Shown here piece after piece: positions 1 through 8,035 of a stretch of DNA of 39,921 nt. The notes below the pieces were generated by a model. That model was not told the DNA's origin and ran no database searches. It saw nothing but the letters and a program-made list of their open reading frames with translations. The translations under genes and the position numbers were made by a program. The first letter of the stretch is position 1. Every line of letters begins with the position of its first letter. The DNA comes from JALYXS01 sp051003795. Its GTDB lineage: Bacteria > Acidobacteriota > Terriglobia > Bryobacterales > Bryobacteraceae. Location: assembly GCA_051003795.1 (NCBI GenBank), contig JBPCKZ010000041.1, forward strand, positions 1 to 39,921. The letters run 5' to 3'.

Positions 1-982
1 AAGCCAACCCGATCGACAACAATAACAGACCCGCGGAGAAGACCGGCGCGTACGCGGCGCGCGAGGTTTCCGGTTCTTTGAGCATGCGGCGTATTCGTTT
101 CATCAGACTGCCTCCATTAGCGGCCAACGCGGCGCGCGCGGCCGACCGATTCCATTCCAACGTGGCCAGGGTAAGCGCATATTCGCGCGGTTCGCCACTC
201 GCTTCCACCACGATGTCATCGCAGCAATTTTCCCGCTCGATACGTATCAATCCCGACACCCACCACACCGCCGGATGATAGAACAGCAGGGCTTCCACGC
301 ATTTCTGAAGCAGGTTTACAAGGTAATCGTATCTCCGAATGTGGGCGAGCTCATGGATGAGGATCAACTCCAGTTGCCCCGCCGGCAGGCCGGTGAGCAG
401 AGCGACGGGCAACAGAATCGCGGGCCGCAAGACGCCAATTACCACGGGCACATCGACCCGCGAAGACTCGAGCAGCAGGATTGGCGTTTTGAGACGCAGG
501 CGATCCGCCAGCGCGGAGAGCCGCTCCCGCCATTCGAGCGCGGCGGGCAAGACTCCGGTCCGGCGTAAGCTCCGCGCCGCCATCCACCCCGCAACACTAT
601 ATAGATAGAAACACGCAACGCCGGTCATCCAGAACGGCACTACCCACGGCAAGCGGCTATATAGGTTCGGCGGAAAGGAGCCGATCCACCCGGAGGATAT
701 CTGTCTCGAATCAAGCGCCGGCCCGGCATTCGCCAGAGGAGCCGTGGCCGCATCACGCGTCGGCGGCACGGACCTTATAAGCGTCAATCCGAAGGCGGCC
801 GGCATTGCGGCCATCGCCAGGCAGGCCAACCCGTATCGCGCGCGAGCGGATGCGGGGCGCCAAAGCAACAAAATAGCGGCGAGGATTGAGGCGATCAGCG
901 CGGCTTGCCAAACGAAACAAAACAAGGTCCAGCCGAGAGCGTTTACAAGCGGCGTTTCAATCCAGTATTCCAGCGCGATCAT
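1..982 (-). CDS. BlaR1-like M56 family sensor peptidase, C-terminus cut off by the window
   Basis: About 327 residues are visible before the gene runs off the left edge. The frame shows hydrophobic N-terminal segments (roughly residues 18-42, 50-67 and 113-133), a cytoplasmic zinc-protease motif HELAH at residues 210-214, and the downstream family block YHPAVWW followed by ERENCCDD near residue 249. This is the arrangement of MecR1/BlaR1 (peptidase family M56). In studied members, ligand sensing activates the membrane protease, which leads to inactivation of the partner BlaI repressor. The ATG at 982 overlaps the BlaI stop codon (ATGA), so the pair is translationally coupled. What lies after residue 327 (a penicillin-binding sensor or an unrelated domain, as is common in Acidobacteria) cannot be seen. 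Family assignment is secure; the ligand is unknown. Confidence 0.93.
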   Translation of the reverse strand, partial: MIALEYWIETPLVNALGWTLFCFVWQAALIASILAAILLLWRPASARARYGLACLAMAAMPAAFGLTLIRSVPPTRDAATAPLANAGPALDSRQISSGWIGSFPPNLYSRLPWVVPFWMTGVACFYLYSVAGWMAARSLRRTGVLPAALEWRERLSALADRLRLKTPILLLESSRVDVPVVIGVLRPAILLPVALLTGLPAGQLELILIHELAHIRRYDYLVNLLQKCVEALLFYHPAVWWVSGLIRIERENCCDDIVVEASGEPREYALTLATLEWNRSAARAALAANGGSLMKRIRRMLKEPETSRAAYAPVFSAGLLLLSIGLA

Positions 983-1374
983 CGCTTTTCCTTCTCGTAT
1001 TCATCGAGAAACCTTCGCACTTCCGCCAGATCCTCGCGGGAGGCCTTGCGCACGGAGAGCGCGCCCATAATCAAGCTCTTGGCGGAGCCGGCAAAAGCGC
1101 GTTGGAGCAGATCGCCCGCGAGCTGGCGCTGGGTCCATTCGCGAGGCTTGGCGGGTTTGTAGATGTGAGCGCGCTGCTTTTCATCGCGGATAACAAGATT
1201 TTTTTCGGACATGATCTGCAACATCTTCAGCACCGTGGTGTATTGCGTGGGTTTGCGCAACGAGATGGCCTCGTGAACCTCCCGGACGGTGCTGGCGCCG
1301 CGGGCCCACAGGAGCGTCAGAATTTCGAGTTCCGCGTCGGTCGGCCTGGGCGGCGCCGGCTGGGTTTCAGGCAT
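979..1374 (-). CDS. blaI: BlaI/MecI/CopY family transcriptional repressor
   Basis: This 131-residue protein has the length and layout of the BlaI/MecI winged-helix repressors. An N-terminal helix (PTDAELEILTLLWARG) is followed by the HTH stretch ASTVREVHEAI and the motif QYTTVLKMLQIM, where family members place the recognition helix. A helical C-terminal dimerisation and cleavage region follows. It precedes and overlaps the M56 gene, the standard repressor/sensor pair. It would bind as a dimer to its own promoter and be inactivated on signalling by the M56 protease. A repeat-rich candidate operator lies immediately upstream. The genes controlled elsewhere cannot be inferred, and a link to beta-lactams should not be assumed, because Acidobacteria of this group carry many such pairs. 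Confidence 0.93.
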   Translation of the reverse strand: MPETQPAPPRPTDAELEILTLLWARGASTVREVHEAISLRKPTQYTTVLKMLQIMSEKNLVIRDEKQRAHIYKPAKPREWTQRQLAGDLLQRAFAGSAKSLIMGALSVRKASREDLAEVRRFLDEYEKEKR

Positions 1375-1376
1375 TC

Positions 1377-1405
1377 TACGAAGAGATTAATACGAAGAGC
1401 TTCGT
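1377..1405. promoter_or_regulatory. Candidate BlaI operator upstream of the repressor gene
   Basis: On the plus strand tacgaagag occurs twice (1377-1385 and 1391-1399) separated by attaa. The second copy opens a perfect inverted repeat, ACGAAG-AG-CTTCGT (1392-1405). BlaI-type repressors bind short dyads next to their own start, and this lies 3-31 bases upstream of the repressor ATG. The repeats are read directly from the sequence; the binding function is inferred. The region also lies upstream of the divergent small zinc-ribbon gene at 1507, so control of both directions is possible. Confidence 0.5.
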
Positions 1406-1506
1406 TTGTCAACGGAGCGCAAAACAAAAATAGTCGGAAAAAGTTTAAACTTTGGCACAACCTTTGCTCTACTTCCTGCGTCTGGAAAAGTGAGGTTGAA
1501 CAAAAT

Positions 1507-1701
1507 ATGACCGCCGTAATGGATCGAACGATTAACCAATCAATCAAAGCTCAAGTACATTGCCCCATTTGCACCCATGCCGTCCCCGCCGAAGTAGCGG
1601 TGGTTGGCAAACGGACGCGCGTTGTGCCCGGACAGAAATGCCCGCGCTGCAAGTCCTCCCTCGACGTTGCCATGATCCTTGAGGTACTAAGGGCAGCCTG
1701 A
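1507..1701 (+). CDS. Small zinc-ribbon-like protein, function unknown
   Basis: This is a 64-residue protein with two CxxC pairs, CPIC (Cys19/Cys22) and CPRC (Cys45/Cys48), spaced as in a zinc ribbon, followed by a short C-terminal helix. A much longer open frame continues upstream to 886, but it runs antisense through blaI and has no protein character there. The ATG at 1507 follows a purine-rich GAGG stretch near 1491-1494 and begins a sensible protein. The gene is divergent from blaI, so the two may share control. It could be a small nucleic-acid-binding or metal-binding protein; I do not recognise a named family. Confidence 0.65.
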   Translation: MTAVMDRTINQSIKAQVHCPICTHAVPAEVAVVGKRTRVVPGQKCPRCKSSLDVAMILEVLRAA

Positions 1702-1764
1702 TTGCTGCCTGATTGCTGTTGTGCGAACCGGAGAATTCTGACATAGTGGGATTTAGGTGCTGCC

Positions 1765-1995
1765 ATGAGACGAAAGCCGATGCCGAAATCCGAACCCGAG
1801 CAGATCGTTCCCGCTGAGATTTTGGAGCAAGCGAAGCTCTCGTTGGCAACCGACAAGCTGAAGACCTTCGTGAAGTGCACCGTGTGCGGGGGAGAGACCA
1901 CCTCCGGCTTGGCGGAGCAGCTCTGCTGGGTGTGCCGCCGTCTCAAGATCAGCGCGTGGCGCGATATTGAGCAGCAGATGCCCGCTCAGGAATAA
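1765..1995 (+). CDS. Small four-cysteine protein, function unknown
   Basis: This 76-residue protein has a charged N-terminus and a CTVC (Cys38/Cys41) plus CWVC (Cys54/Cys57) arrangement suited to one zinc ion, ending in a short acidic tail. A TTAGGTG sequence lies about eight bases before the ATG at 1765; an internal ATG at 1780 is an alternative start. It lies 63 bases downstream of another small CxxC protein on the same strand, so the two may be co-transcribed. The two proteins share only the cysteine spacing idea, not obvious sequence. It converges on the ornithine cyclodeaminase-like gene, with eight bases between the stop codons. No function is claimed. Confidence 0.65.
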   Translation: MRRKPMPKSEPEQIVPAEILEQAKLSLATDKLKTFVKCTVCGGETTSGLAEQLCWVCRRLKISAWRDIEQQMPAQE

Positions 1996-2003
1996 ACCGT
2001 TCC

Positions 2004-2930
2004 CTAGTTTTTTCGTCCGATTCCGGCTTGGACGGCCTGTTCGTAAACCCAACCTGCCGCCGCCACATCCTCCACCGCAAGACCGTTCGATTTAAAGATA
2101 GTGACGGCGGCTTTATCGACCCTTGCTTCTTTTATGCCCGCAACGATATCTTTCAACTCAAACAGGTTGGCGCCTTTCCACCGCCCTTCCGTTCTGGCCA
2201 GCAGCAGATCGCCCGATTCCATATCGGCTTGCTCGATCGAATCGACCGCGATCGTGTCCGCGCGCGACAGCAGATCGCCGGGCAATTCCCGCCGGCTTGC
2301 CTGATTCGATCCCATCGCGTTGATGTGCGTGCCGGCCGCAATCCACTCGGCTTCGAAAACAGGATCTTTCGAGTTGGTCGCCGTGATGACGATGTCTGAA
2401 TCCTCGACGGCTTGCCGCGCGGAGGCGACCGCTTCCAGGCCGAGCTTGGACGCGAACGCATTTCGCTTTCCGGCGCTGCGGCTCCAAACGCGCGCCACGC
2501 GGATCTTGCGGACCGCGCGCATGGCGGCCAATTGCGGCTCGGCCTGAAAGCCGCTGCCGATAATTCCGACGGTTTCGGATTCGGGCCGCGCCATGTACTT
2601 GGTCGCGAGTCCGCTCGCGGCGCCCGTTCGGATTTGGCCGAGCAGGTTCGCTTCAAGAATCGCGAGGGGCTCGGCGTCTTCCCCGCGATACAGCAGGAAC
2701 ACAAAATGGGCGCCGTGCTTGGGATGCGTGGAATAGACCTTCGCTCCGAAGTAGCGCGGGGTTGCGCCAGCCATATAGTGAAGGACGGATCCGGTGGGCA
2801 TGATCACGCGGCGGCGCGGCTGGTTTATGGCATCGTTGGCGGCAAGCTGCTCGAAGGTTTGCTGCATCAGGTCGATGCACTTGGGCATCGGGAGCAGTTG
2901 GGCAACGTCGGATTCGGTGAGATAAATCAT
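2004..2930 (-). CDS. Ornithine cyclodeaminase/mu-crystallin family protein
   Basis: The 308-residue length is typical for the family. The N-terminal half holds the substrate-side motif GAKVYS (Lys64) and the RTGAASG block (Arg101-Gly107). The C-terminal half is a Rossmann fold with GIIGSGFQA (residues 122-130), followed by the usual VWSRS strand and ITATNSKDPVF. Family members are NAD(P)-dependent: ornithine cyclodeaminase, alanine dehydrogenase, ketimine reductases and lysine or 2,3-diaminopropionate-related enzymes. The substrate cannot be told from sequence alone, so only the family is called. It starts nine bases after the stop of the ABC-F gene on the same strand and is probably read from the same message. 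Confidence 0.92.
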   Translation of the reverse strand: MIYLTESDVAQLLPMPKCIDLMQQTFEQLAANDAINQPRRRVIMPTGSVLHYMAGATPRYFGAKVYSTHPKHGAHFVFLLYRGEDAEPLAILEANLLGQIRTGAASGLATKYMARPESETVGIIGSGFQAEPQLAAMRAVRKIRVARVWSRSAGKRNAFASKLGLEAVASARQAVEDSDIVITATNSKDPVFEAEWIAAGTHINAMGSNQASRRELPGDLLSRADTIAVDSIEQADMESGDLLLARTEGRWKGANLFELKDIVAGIKEARVDKAAVTIFKSNGLAVEDVAAAGWVYEQAVQAGIGRKN

Positions 2931-2939
2931 GCAATTAGC

Positions 2940-4880
2940 TCATGTATTAGCTTCGATCAGCTGCGCCACCGCTTCCCATTCGGCCAGCAACTTTTCCAAA
3001 TCTCCACGCCGCGCGGTCACAATATCGTTCAGCTTAACCGTTTGCTCCACGCTTGTGAAGTTCGATAGATCGCGTTCATGGTTCGCGATCTCATCTTCCA
3101 ATTTCCCGATCCTTTCTTCGATGGCGCGATGCCTGTCGGTAATTTTGCGCAACTGCATCGGATTTACGCGCTTTTCGACGCCCGACGCCGGAGCCGGCGC
3201 CGCGGCGGTCGTCGTTGCCGGCTTCGATTCCGGCTTCGGTTCCGCTTTCTTTGCCGCTTCCGCCGCCAATTCCGGGCCGCCGGTCTTGCGCCAAAGATAA
3301 TCCTCGTAATTGCCCGGATAGACGCGAACCTCACCCCCGCCGATCTCGAATACGCGCGTGGCAAGCTGGTCCAGGAAGTACCGGTCGTGCGAAACGAAAA
3401 CCACCGTGCCGGTGAACTTCTGCAGTGCTTCCAGCAGCACGTCCTTGGCGCGCATGTCGAGGTGGTTCGTGGGCTCGTCGAGCAGCAGGAAATTGCTGGG
3501 CATCATCAGCATCCGTGCCAGAGCGTAGCGATTGCGCTCGCCGCCCGAGAGAACGCCGATGCGCTTGAAAACGTCGTCTTCGGAGAACAGAAAGCTGCCG
3601 AGAATCGTGCGCAGCTCCGTGTTGGTGGCCCGCGGGGCCACGATTCCCAGGTCGTCCAGCATTCGGGCGTCGGGATCGAGCTCCTTGTACTGATCTTGCG
3701 CGAAATAATCGGGCTGAACATTGTGTCCCAGCGTGAATTCGCCCGTCGAAACCGGTTCGGCTCCGGCCAGGATCTTGATCAGCGTCGATTTCCCCGCGCC
3801 GTTCACTCCCACGAGAGCCACGCGGTCGCCGCGCTCGATCATGAACTCCGCTTTTGAGAAAACATGCTTCTCGCCGTAGCTCTTCGACACTTTCTTGAAT
3901 TCCGCGACTACCCGGCCGCTCGGCTTCGGCTGGGGGAAGCGGAAGTGAATGGTCTTCTCCTCCGGCGGGATCTCGATGCGCTCGATCTTTTCGAGTTCCT
4001 TGATGCGGCTCTGCACTTGTTTCGCCTTCGTGGCCGTGTAGCGGAACCGGTTGATAAAGGCCTCCAGCTGCTCGATGCGGTCTTTTTGATTGGCCTGCGC
4101 CGCGACCAATTGCGTCCGCCGCTCTCCCTTCTGCATCTCGAATTTCGAATAGCCGCCCGTATAGAAGTAGATGCGCTTGTTCCACAGTTCCGCGATGCGC
4201 TTGACCGTGACGTCGAGAAAGTAGCGGTCGTGCGAGATCAAAACGAACGCGTACGGATAGGAGTTCAAATAGCTTTCGAGCCAATCGCGGGCTTCCAGAT
4301 CCAAATGGTTCGTAGGCTCGTCGAGCAGCAGCAGATTCGGTTTTTCGAGCAGCAATTTTCCGAGCGCGATCCGCATTTGCCAACCGCCCGAGAATGTCTC
4401 CGTGGGCCGCCCCCAATCGTCGCGGCTGAATCCCAGGCCTTGCAGAACCGCCCCAACCTGCGATTCGATCGAGTAGCCATCGCGCGCGCGAAATTCGCTC
4501 TCAATCGAGTGGAACCGGTCGGCCACTTGGGCGTATTCGGAACTTTCGTGATCGAGTTCCGACATCCGCGCCGTCAATTGCTCCTGCTCCTCTTCGAGGG
4601 CGCGCAGCTCGTCAAATACGGACATGCATTCCTGGAACACCGTGCGGCCGGAGAGCGTCAGCCCATCTTGCGGCAGATATCCCGTGGTGATGCCTTTCAT
4701 CCGGTTGACGGCGCCCGAATCGAGGCCTTCGATATCGCCGAGAACTTTAAGGAGCGTGGATTTACCGGTCCCATTGGCGCCGACAATGCCCACGCGCTCT
4801 TTAGGCGTGATGAGCCAGTCGAAGTCTTCGAAGAGAACTTTGGGGCCGAACCGTTTGCCGGCGCCGGAGAGTTGAATCAT
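2940..4880 (-). CDS. ABC-F family ATPase (Uup/YfmR/EttA-like ribosome-associated factor)
   Basis: This is a 646-residue soluble protein with two ABC domains and no membrane segments. Walker A motifs are at residues 34-42 (GANGTGKST) and 358-366 (GVNGAGKST). The signatures are FSGGW near 163 and LSGGE near 444, and each half has an LLLDEPTNHLD Walker B box. A charged linker lies between the halves, and after an Ala/Pro-rich spacer (about 550-570) a C-terminal coiled coil runs from about 575 to 640. That layout is the ABC-F class, whose studied members bind the ribosomal E site and rescue or regulate translation; some give antibiotic resistance. I chose the ATG at 4880 (MIQLSGAGKRFG) because the 13 upstream residues of the longer frame do not match the family N-terminus. 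Exact subfamily is uncertain. Confidence 0.94.
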   Translation of the reverse strand: MIQLSGAGKRFGPKVLFEDFDWLITPKERVGIVGANGTGKSTLLKVLGDIEGLDSGAVNRMKGITTGYLPQDGLTLSGRTVFQECMSVFDELRALEEEQEQLTARMSELDHESSEYAQVADRFHSIESEFRARDGYSIESQVGAVLQGLGFSRDDWGRPTETFSGGWQMRIALGKLLLEKPNLLLLDEPTNHLDLEARDWLESYLNSYPYAFVLISHDRYFLDVTVKRIAELWNKRIYFYTGGYSKFEMQKGERRTQLVAAQANQKDRIEQLEAFINRFRYTATKAKQVQSRIKELEKIERIEIPPEEKTIHFRFPQPKPSGRVVAEFKKVSKSYGEKHVFSKAEFMIERGDRVALVGVNGAGKSTLIKILAGAEPVSTGEFTLGHNVQPDYFAQDQYKELDPDARMLDDLGIVAPRATNTELRTILGSFLFSEDDVFKRIGVLSGGERNRYALARMLMMPSNFLLLDEPTNHLDMRAKDVLLEALQKFTGTVVFVSHDRYFLDQLATRVFEIGGGEVRVYPGNYEDYLWRKTGGPELAAEAAKKAEPKPESKPATTTAAAPAPASGVEKRVNPMQLRKITDRHRAIEERIGKLEDEIANHERDLSNFTSVEQTVKLNDIVTARRGDLEKLLAEWEAVAQLIEANT

Positions 4881-4941
4881 GCCTTGTGTCGCACGCGCTC
4901 TTGCGTGCCGTGTCCCCACTCATGGAGACACACGCGGAAAC

Positions 4942-5439
4942 TTACCGGTGCTCCGTATCCTGGCAAGCGAAGGTCGCGGGTACCCTGCCGCCCCTGTTCA
5001 ACTCCTGAAACCCCGGCTCGGTCGCATAATAAACGCGGACGGTCATGGCCTTCAGGTTTTCAAACACGCGGCGGTCCCGATTATCCGTACTTTCGCCCAA
5101 CGCCGTCAGAATAGCCGTTTGTTGCGCGGGCGTGCATTTCGCGAATGGCTGCCGCCGTGTACGGCTAGAGTACTCGTCGAGCGCCGCAAGATCTTCGGTG
5201 AAGCGGGTCTGTTGCGCGGGTGGCGCATCCGCGAGCAGCTTATCCATGTAGCGATTGACCAACGCGGACTTGGCGCCCGGAGTTTCAGTCGCGGGAATGA
5301 TGAGGTCCGATACCGCGATTACGGTTTCATTCTGCGTGGCGCTGAAGAAGGCCGGTTTCCAATGCGTCTTTTGCGCTGCCGCGGCCGCGGGAACCGTCGC
5401 CACCGACGCGCCCATCTTCAATAAATCTCTGCGATTCAT
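4942..5439 (-). CDS. Gluconate 2-dehydrogenase subunit 3-like protein with twin-arginine-type leader
   Basis: This 165-residue protein begins MNRRDLLKMG, followed by a short Ala-rich stretch, a Tat-like leader. The mature part has the family features VSDLIIPATETPGAKSA, a central acidic helix and the late motif VRVYYATEPGFQELN. In gluconate and sorbitol dehydrogenases this small subunit accompanies a large GMC-type flavoprotein and a cytochrome subunit, and its Tat signal carries the folded complex across the membrane. No GMC flavoprotein or cytochrome partner is next to it here. Its neighbours are the ABC-F gene (61 bases away) and a CPBP protease. It is therefore an orphan subunit that may work with a partner encoded elsewhere. 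Confidence 0.85.
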   Translation of the reverse strand: MNRRDLLKMGASVATVPAAAAAQKTHWKPAFFSATQNETVIAVSDLIIPATETPGAKSALVNRYMDKLLADAPPAQQTRFTEDLAALDEYSSRTRRQPFAKCTPAQQTAILTALGESTDNRDRRVFENLKAMTVRVYYATEPGFQELNRGGRVPATFACQDTEHR

Positions 5440-5452
5440 CCGATTCTTATTA

Positions 5453-6106
5453 TTATAGCCAGTACTGCCACTGGCCCCACCCGATCACGTAAGCTGCCAA
5501 GCACGCATTCGTCACGGCATGAGCCAGAATGCAATCCCACAGGTTTTTCGTGCGGATCATCCACCAGTTGTAAGCCACGCCAGCCGCGAGGCCGACTTCC
5601 CAATAGGACCCGTGCTCGGAGGCGAACAGCAGCGCGACGATCCAGAACGATTCCGGCGTGTAGGACCCGAGCGGAACTCGCTCAAAGTTGCGGTCGATCA
5701 GCCAGCGCATCAGCCATCCCCGCCAGAAAAGTTCTTCGAGGATCGGAACGGTGACGACACTCGTCAAGACACGGAAAACCAGGAACCAAACGTCCGCTTT
5801 CTGACCGGCGGCCATCGAACTGACCGGTCGTCCCATCACGCCGTTCGAAAAAAGCCAGAAATCGCGATAGCTCGGAAAGAGCAGATCCGGCCCGATCCAT
5901 AGGGCAAAAACCAGAACGCCGAGCAGGACGCTTGCGGCGGGGTTTACGAAGCGCAACCCAAGCACGTGACGCGAGACGACTAGCAGGATCGCGCCAATCA
6001 GAACAAAGCGCAGCCACTGCGGAACCGGCAGAAGTTGTTGAACCGCAAGGAAGAGGAAGAAAGCGGCGAACGGGAGGACGAAAGGCAACGCGGGGTGCCG
6101 CCTCAT
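5453..6106 (-). CDS. CPBP family intramembrane glutamic protease (CAAX protease-like)
   Basis: The 217-residue integral membrane protein has several hydrophobic helices (for example 8-30, 33-49, 56-75, 107-122 and 155-163). The three conserved CPBP blocks are present: EELFWRG (Glu124, Glu125, Arg129), a helix ending FASEHG (His165), and HAVTN (His196, Asn200). Family members include type II CAAX prenyl endopeptidases and bacteriocin-immunity proteases. The overall form also resembles the CAAX-related proteins linked to PEP-CTERM/exosortase systems, but no exosortase is in this window. The stop lies 13 bases before the start of the gluconate dehydrogenase-like gene, suggesting one message. The substrate is unknown. 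Confidence 0.9.
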   Translation of the reverse strand: MRRHPALPFVLPFAAFFLFLAVQQLLPVPQWLRFVLIGAILLVVSRHVLGLRFVNPAASVLLGVLVFALWIGPDLLFPSYRDFWLFSNGVMGRPVSSMAAGQKADVWFLVFRVLTSVVTVPILEELFWRGWLMRWLIDRNFERVPLGSYTPESFWIVALLFASEHGSYWEVGLAAGVAYNWWMIRTKNLWDCILAHAVTNACLAAYVIGWGQWQYWL

Positions 6107-6186
6107 TCGCTTAATCCGGCCGCCTGGGGGTCCAAGCCAGAATTATCCGATATTTGGCGCACTTGTTGGCGTATGTTCCCGATTGC

Positions 6187-7302
6187 CTACTGGTCAAACA
6201 CCTGCGCGTAAGTCCGCCGGAAATACAAATCCGTCATGCCGGCCAGGTAGTCGCAAACCACTCGCTCGGGGGCGCGCACGCGCGCTCTCTCGGCATATCC
6301 GTCGGGCAAACGGCTCGGATTCGCCACGAAGAACTGGAACAACTCCTCCATCATGGCGGTTGAAAAAAGGAGGGCGTCCTCCACCGCGGCCGACAAGTAC
6401 ACAAACGCGCGAAGAAATTGTTTCAACTCCCGCGCGGTGGCGGCCGACGCTTCCGTGAACGCCGCCAGGCGCCGCGGAGAGCGACGAACGTCGTCCGGCG
6501 TCTCCACCTTCGCCGCCCGCGCCGCCGCGACGGTGCCTTCGATCAATCCCGATGCCAGCGAATCGATCAGATGCCGCAGCGCCTCCTGGAACCGCTCGTA
6601 TTCCGTTGCGCCCGGAAATTGCGTTTCAATCGCCTCGTAAATTTCGGCGTACGCGCCGACCTCTTGCGCGATATCTTCGGCCGCAAACAGATGCGCGGAG
6701 AAGGCGTCGTCCAGATCGGCCGTATCGTAAGCGATCTCATCGGCAAGGTCGATCAACTGCGCTTCGAGCGGCGGACGGATTCCCGGCAAATATTCGTCCA
6801 ACTCCGGAATCTCTCCCGTTTCGAAATCGCGCGAATGTTTCGCCATGCCTTCGCGGACTTCAAACGTCAGATTGAGGCCCGGAAAGCGGGCGTACCGCCG
6901 CTCGAAGCTCTCGACAATTCGCAGCGCCTGAATGTTGTGGTCGAAGCGCTGTCCGAAGCGGCGCATTTGCGCGTCGAGCGCGGCCTCCCCCGCGTGCGCG
7001 AACGGCGGGTGCCCGATGTCGTGAACCAGCGCCAATGCCTCGGTAAGATCCTCGTCCAACTGCAACACATTGGCCGCAGTTCGCGCGATCTGCGCCACTT
7101 CGATCGTGTGGGTCAGGCGGTTTCGAAAATGGTCCGAAATGCCGGGCGTGAAAACCTGCGTCTTCGCTTCGAGGCGCCGGAAAGCCTTCGCATGGACGAT
7201 CCGGTCGCGATCGCGCTGAAACGGATTGCGGTAAGGATGTTCCGCTTCCGGATAGCGGCGCCCCCGGCTTCGCTCCACGGGGAAGCGCAGGTTGCCGAGC
7301 AT
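6187..7302 (-). CDS. dgt: Deoxyguanosinetriphosphate triphosphohydrolase (dGTPase, HD family)
   Basis: The protein cleaves dGTP (and in type 2 enzymes other dNTPs) to the nucleoside and triphosphate, helping set dNTP pools. Reading from the ATG at 7302 gives 371 residues, normal for the short dGTPase class. The HD metal site is clear: THTIEVAQIAR (His65), then VHDIGHPPFAHAGE (His94-Asp95), and later the helix LIDLADEIAYDTADLDD. A longer open frame reaches 7446 but its first 48 residues are Arg/Ser-rich antisense-like sequence overlapping the TPR gene, so that start is rejected. It begins 13 bases after the stop of the TPR protein and is probably co-transcribed with it. Confidence 0.94.
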   Translation of the reverse strand: MLGNLRFPVERSRGRRYPEAEHPYRNPFQRDRDRIVHAKAFRRLEAKTQVFTPGISDHFRNRLTHTIEVAQIARTAANVLQLDEDLTEALALVHDIGHPPFAHAGEAALDAQMRRFGQRFDHNIQALRIVESFERRYARFPGLNLTFEVREGMAKHSRDFETGEIPELDEYLPGIRPPLEAQLIDLADEIAYDTADLDDAFSAHLFAAEDIAQEVGAYAEIYEAIETQFPGATEYERFQEALRHLIDSLASGLIEGTVAAARAAKVETPDDVRRSPRRLAAFTEASAATARELKQFLRAFVYLSAAVEDALLFSTAMMEELFQFFVANPSRLPDGYAERARVRAPERVVCDYLAGMTDLYFRRTYAQVFDQ

Positions 7303-7315
7303 TGTATGAAGGCGC

Positions 7316-8020
7316 CTAATTCGAGGGAAGGTCCGACAGTGCGTTGATCGCGGCCTGGCTGACCGCGCCGGCTTCGGTGCGCAACGGCTCCAGCAGCTTG
7401 CGCGCCTCGGCCGGCTTGGTCTTCCCGATCCCGCGCGCCAACGCAATGGTGGCCTGTTGTTTCGAAACCAGATCGGTCGGGTTATCGATCAAATTCCGCA
7501 AAAGCTTCTCCGCTTCCGGCGCCCGATTCTCGAAAAAATCGATTTGCGCCAGAGACAGCTTGGCGAGCGACGCGTAATTCTTGTTCCCCGAATCCACGGT
7601 CGTTTGAAAACGCTTGCGCGCCTCGTCGAGCTTGCCCCCATCCGCCGCGATCGCGCCCAGATAATTCTCCGCGATATCGCCTTCGTTCGTTCCCGCATAT
7701 TCCGTCGCGATGCCGCTGAAGGCCTTCACGGCCGCCGCGCGCTTCGCATCTTCGGTCGGAAAACTCAAGGCGCCGGGTTGCGCCGCGGGCGCTATGGGAG
7801 CCTCCTGAATCTGAATCGCTTCCGCCAATTTCTCTTCGCGAACGCCTCGCCGATGCGCCCGGTAGAGATAGATCCCCGCCCCGATCAACACGATCGCGAG
7901 TGCGGCCACGGCATAGCGCACCACTTGCGTGCGATGCAGCGAAACGTAATCCAACTGATGCTCGACAGCGACGGCAAACCTGTCGGTTTTTAGCTCTTTA
8001 CGGGTGAGTTTACCTTCCAC
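7316..8020 (-). CDS. Single-pass membrane protein with TPR-like periplasmic region (YfgM-like)
   Basis: I place the start at GTG 8020, giving 234 residues beginning (M)EGKLTRKELKTDRF. A good AGAGG ribosome-binding site lies five bases upstream, and this N-terminus matches the usual style of the family. The ATG at 8083 would add 21 residues with no such support. A short cytoplasmic head is followed by one transmembrane helix (about residues 36-52: YAVAALAIVLIGAGIYL). The rest is a helical TPR-like region with Ala-rich repeats such as AENYLGAIAADGGKLDEARKRF. YfgM proteins associate with the Sec translocon and periplasmic chaperones in proteobacteria; that role here is only inferred. It is divergent from the MerR gene. 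Confidence 0.82.
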   Translation of the reverse strand: MEGKLTRKELKTDRFAVAVEHQLDYVSLHRTQVVRYAVAALAIVLIGAGIYLYRAHRRGVREEKLAEAIQIQEAPIAPAAQPGALSFPTEDAKRAAAVKAFSGIATEYAGTNEGDIAENYLGAIAADGGKLDEARKRFQTTVDSGNKNYASLAKLSLAQIDFFENRAPEAEKLLRNLIDNPTDLVSKQQATIALARGIGKTKPAEARKLLEPLRTEAGAVSQAAINALSDLPSN

Positions 8021-8025
8021 GAAAA

Positions 8026-8035
8026 CCTCTAGAGG
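8026..8035. promoter_or_regulatory. Ten-base palindrome covering the ribosome-binding site of the TPR gene
   Basis: CCTCTAGAGG is a perfect 10-base palindrome. On the minus strand its right half (AGAGG) is the ribosome-binding site for the GTG start at 8020. It sits in the roughly 110-base divergent region shared with the MerR-type gene at 8135, so it could be a regulator site or simply chance. The sequence is certain; the function is not. Confidence 0.3.

Noticed and set aside
886..1506. Long plus-strand frame leading into the zinc-ribbon gene
   Set aside because: It runs antisense through blaI and has Arg/Gly-rich shadow composition; only the part from ATG 1507 looks like protein.
2004..2014. 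T-run between convergent genes as a terminator
   Set aside because: It encodes the end of the cyclodeaminase-like gene and no stem precedes it.
3864..5114. 416-residue plus-strand frame
   Set aside because: It is antisense to the ABC-F gene, whose domains and motifs are complete; high G+C makes such shadow frames common.
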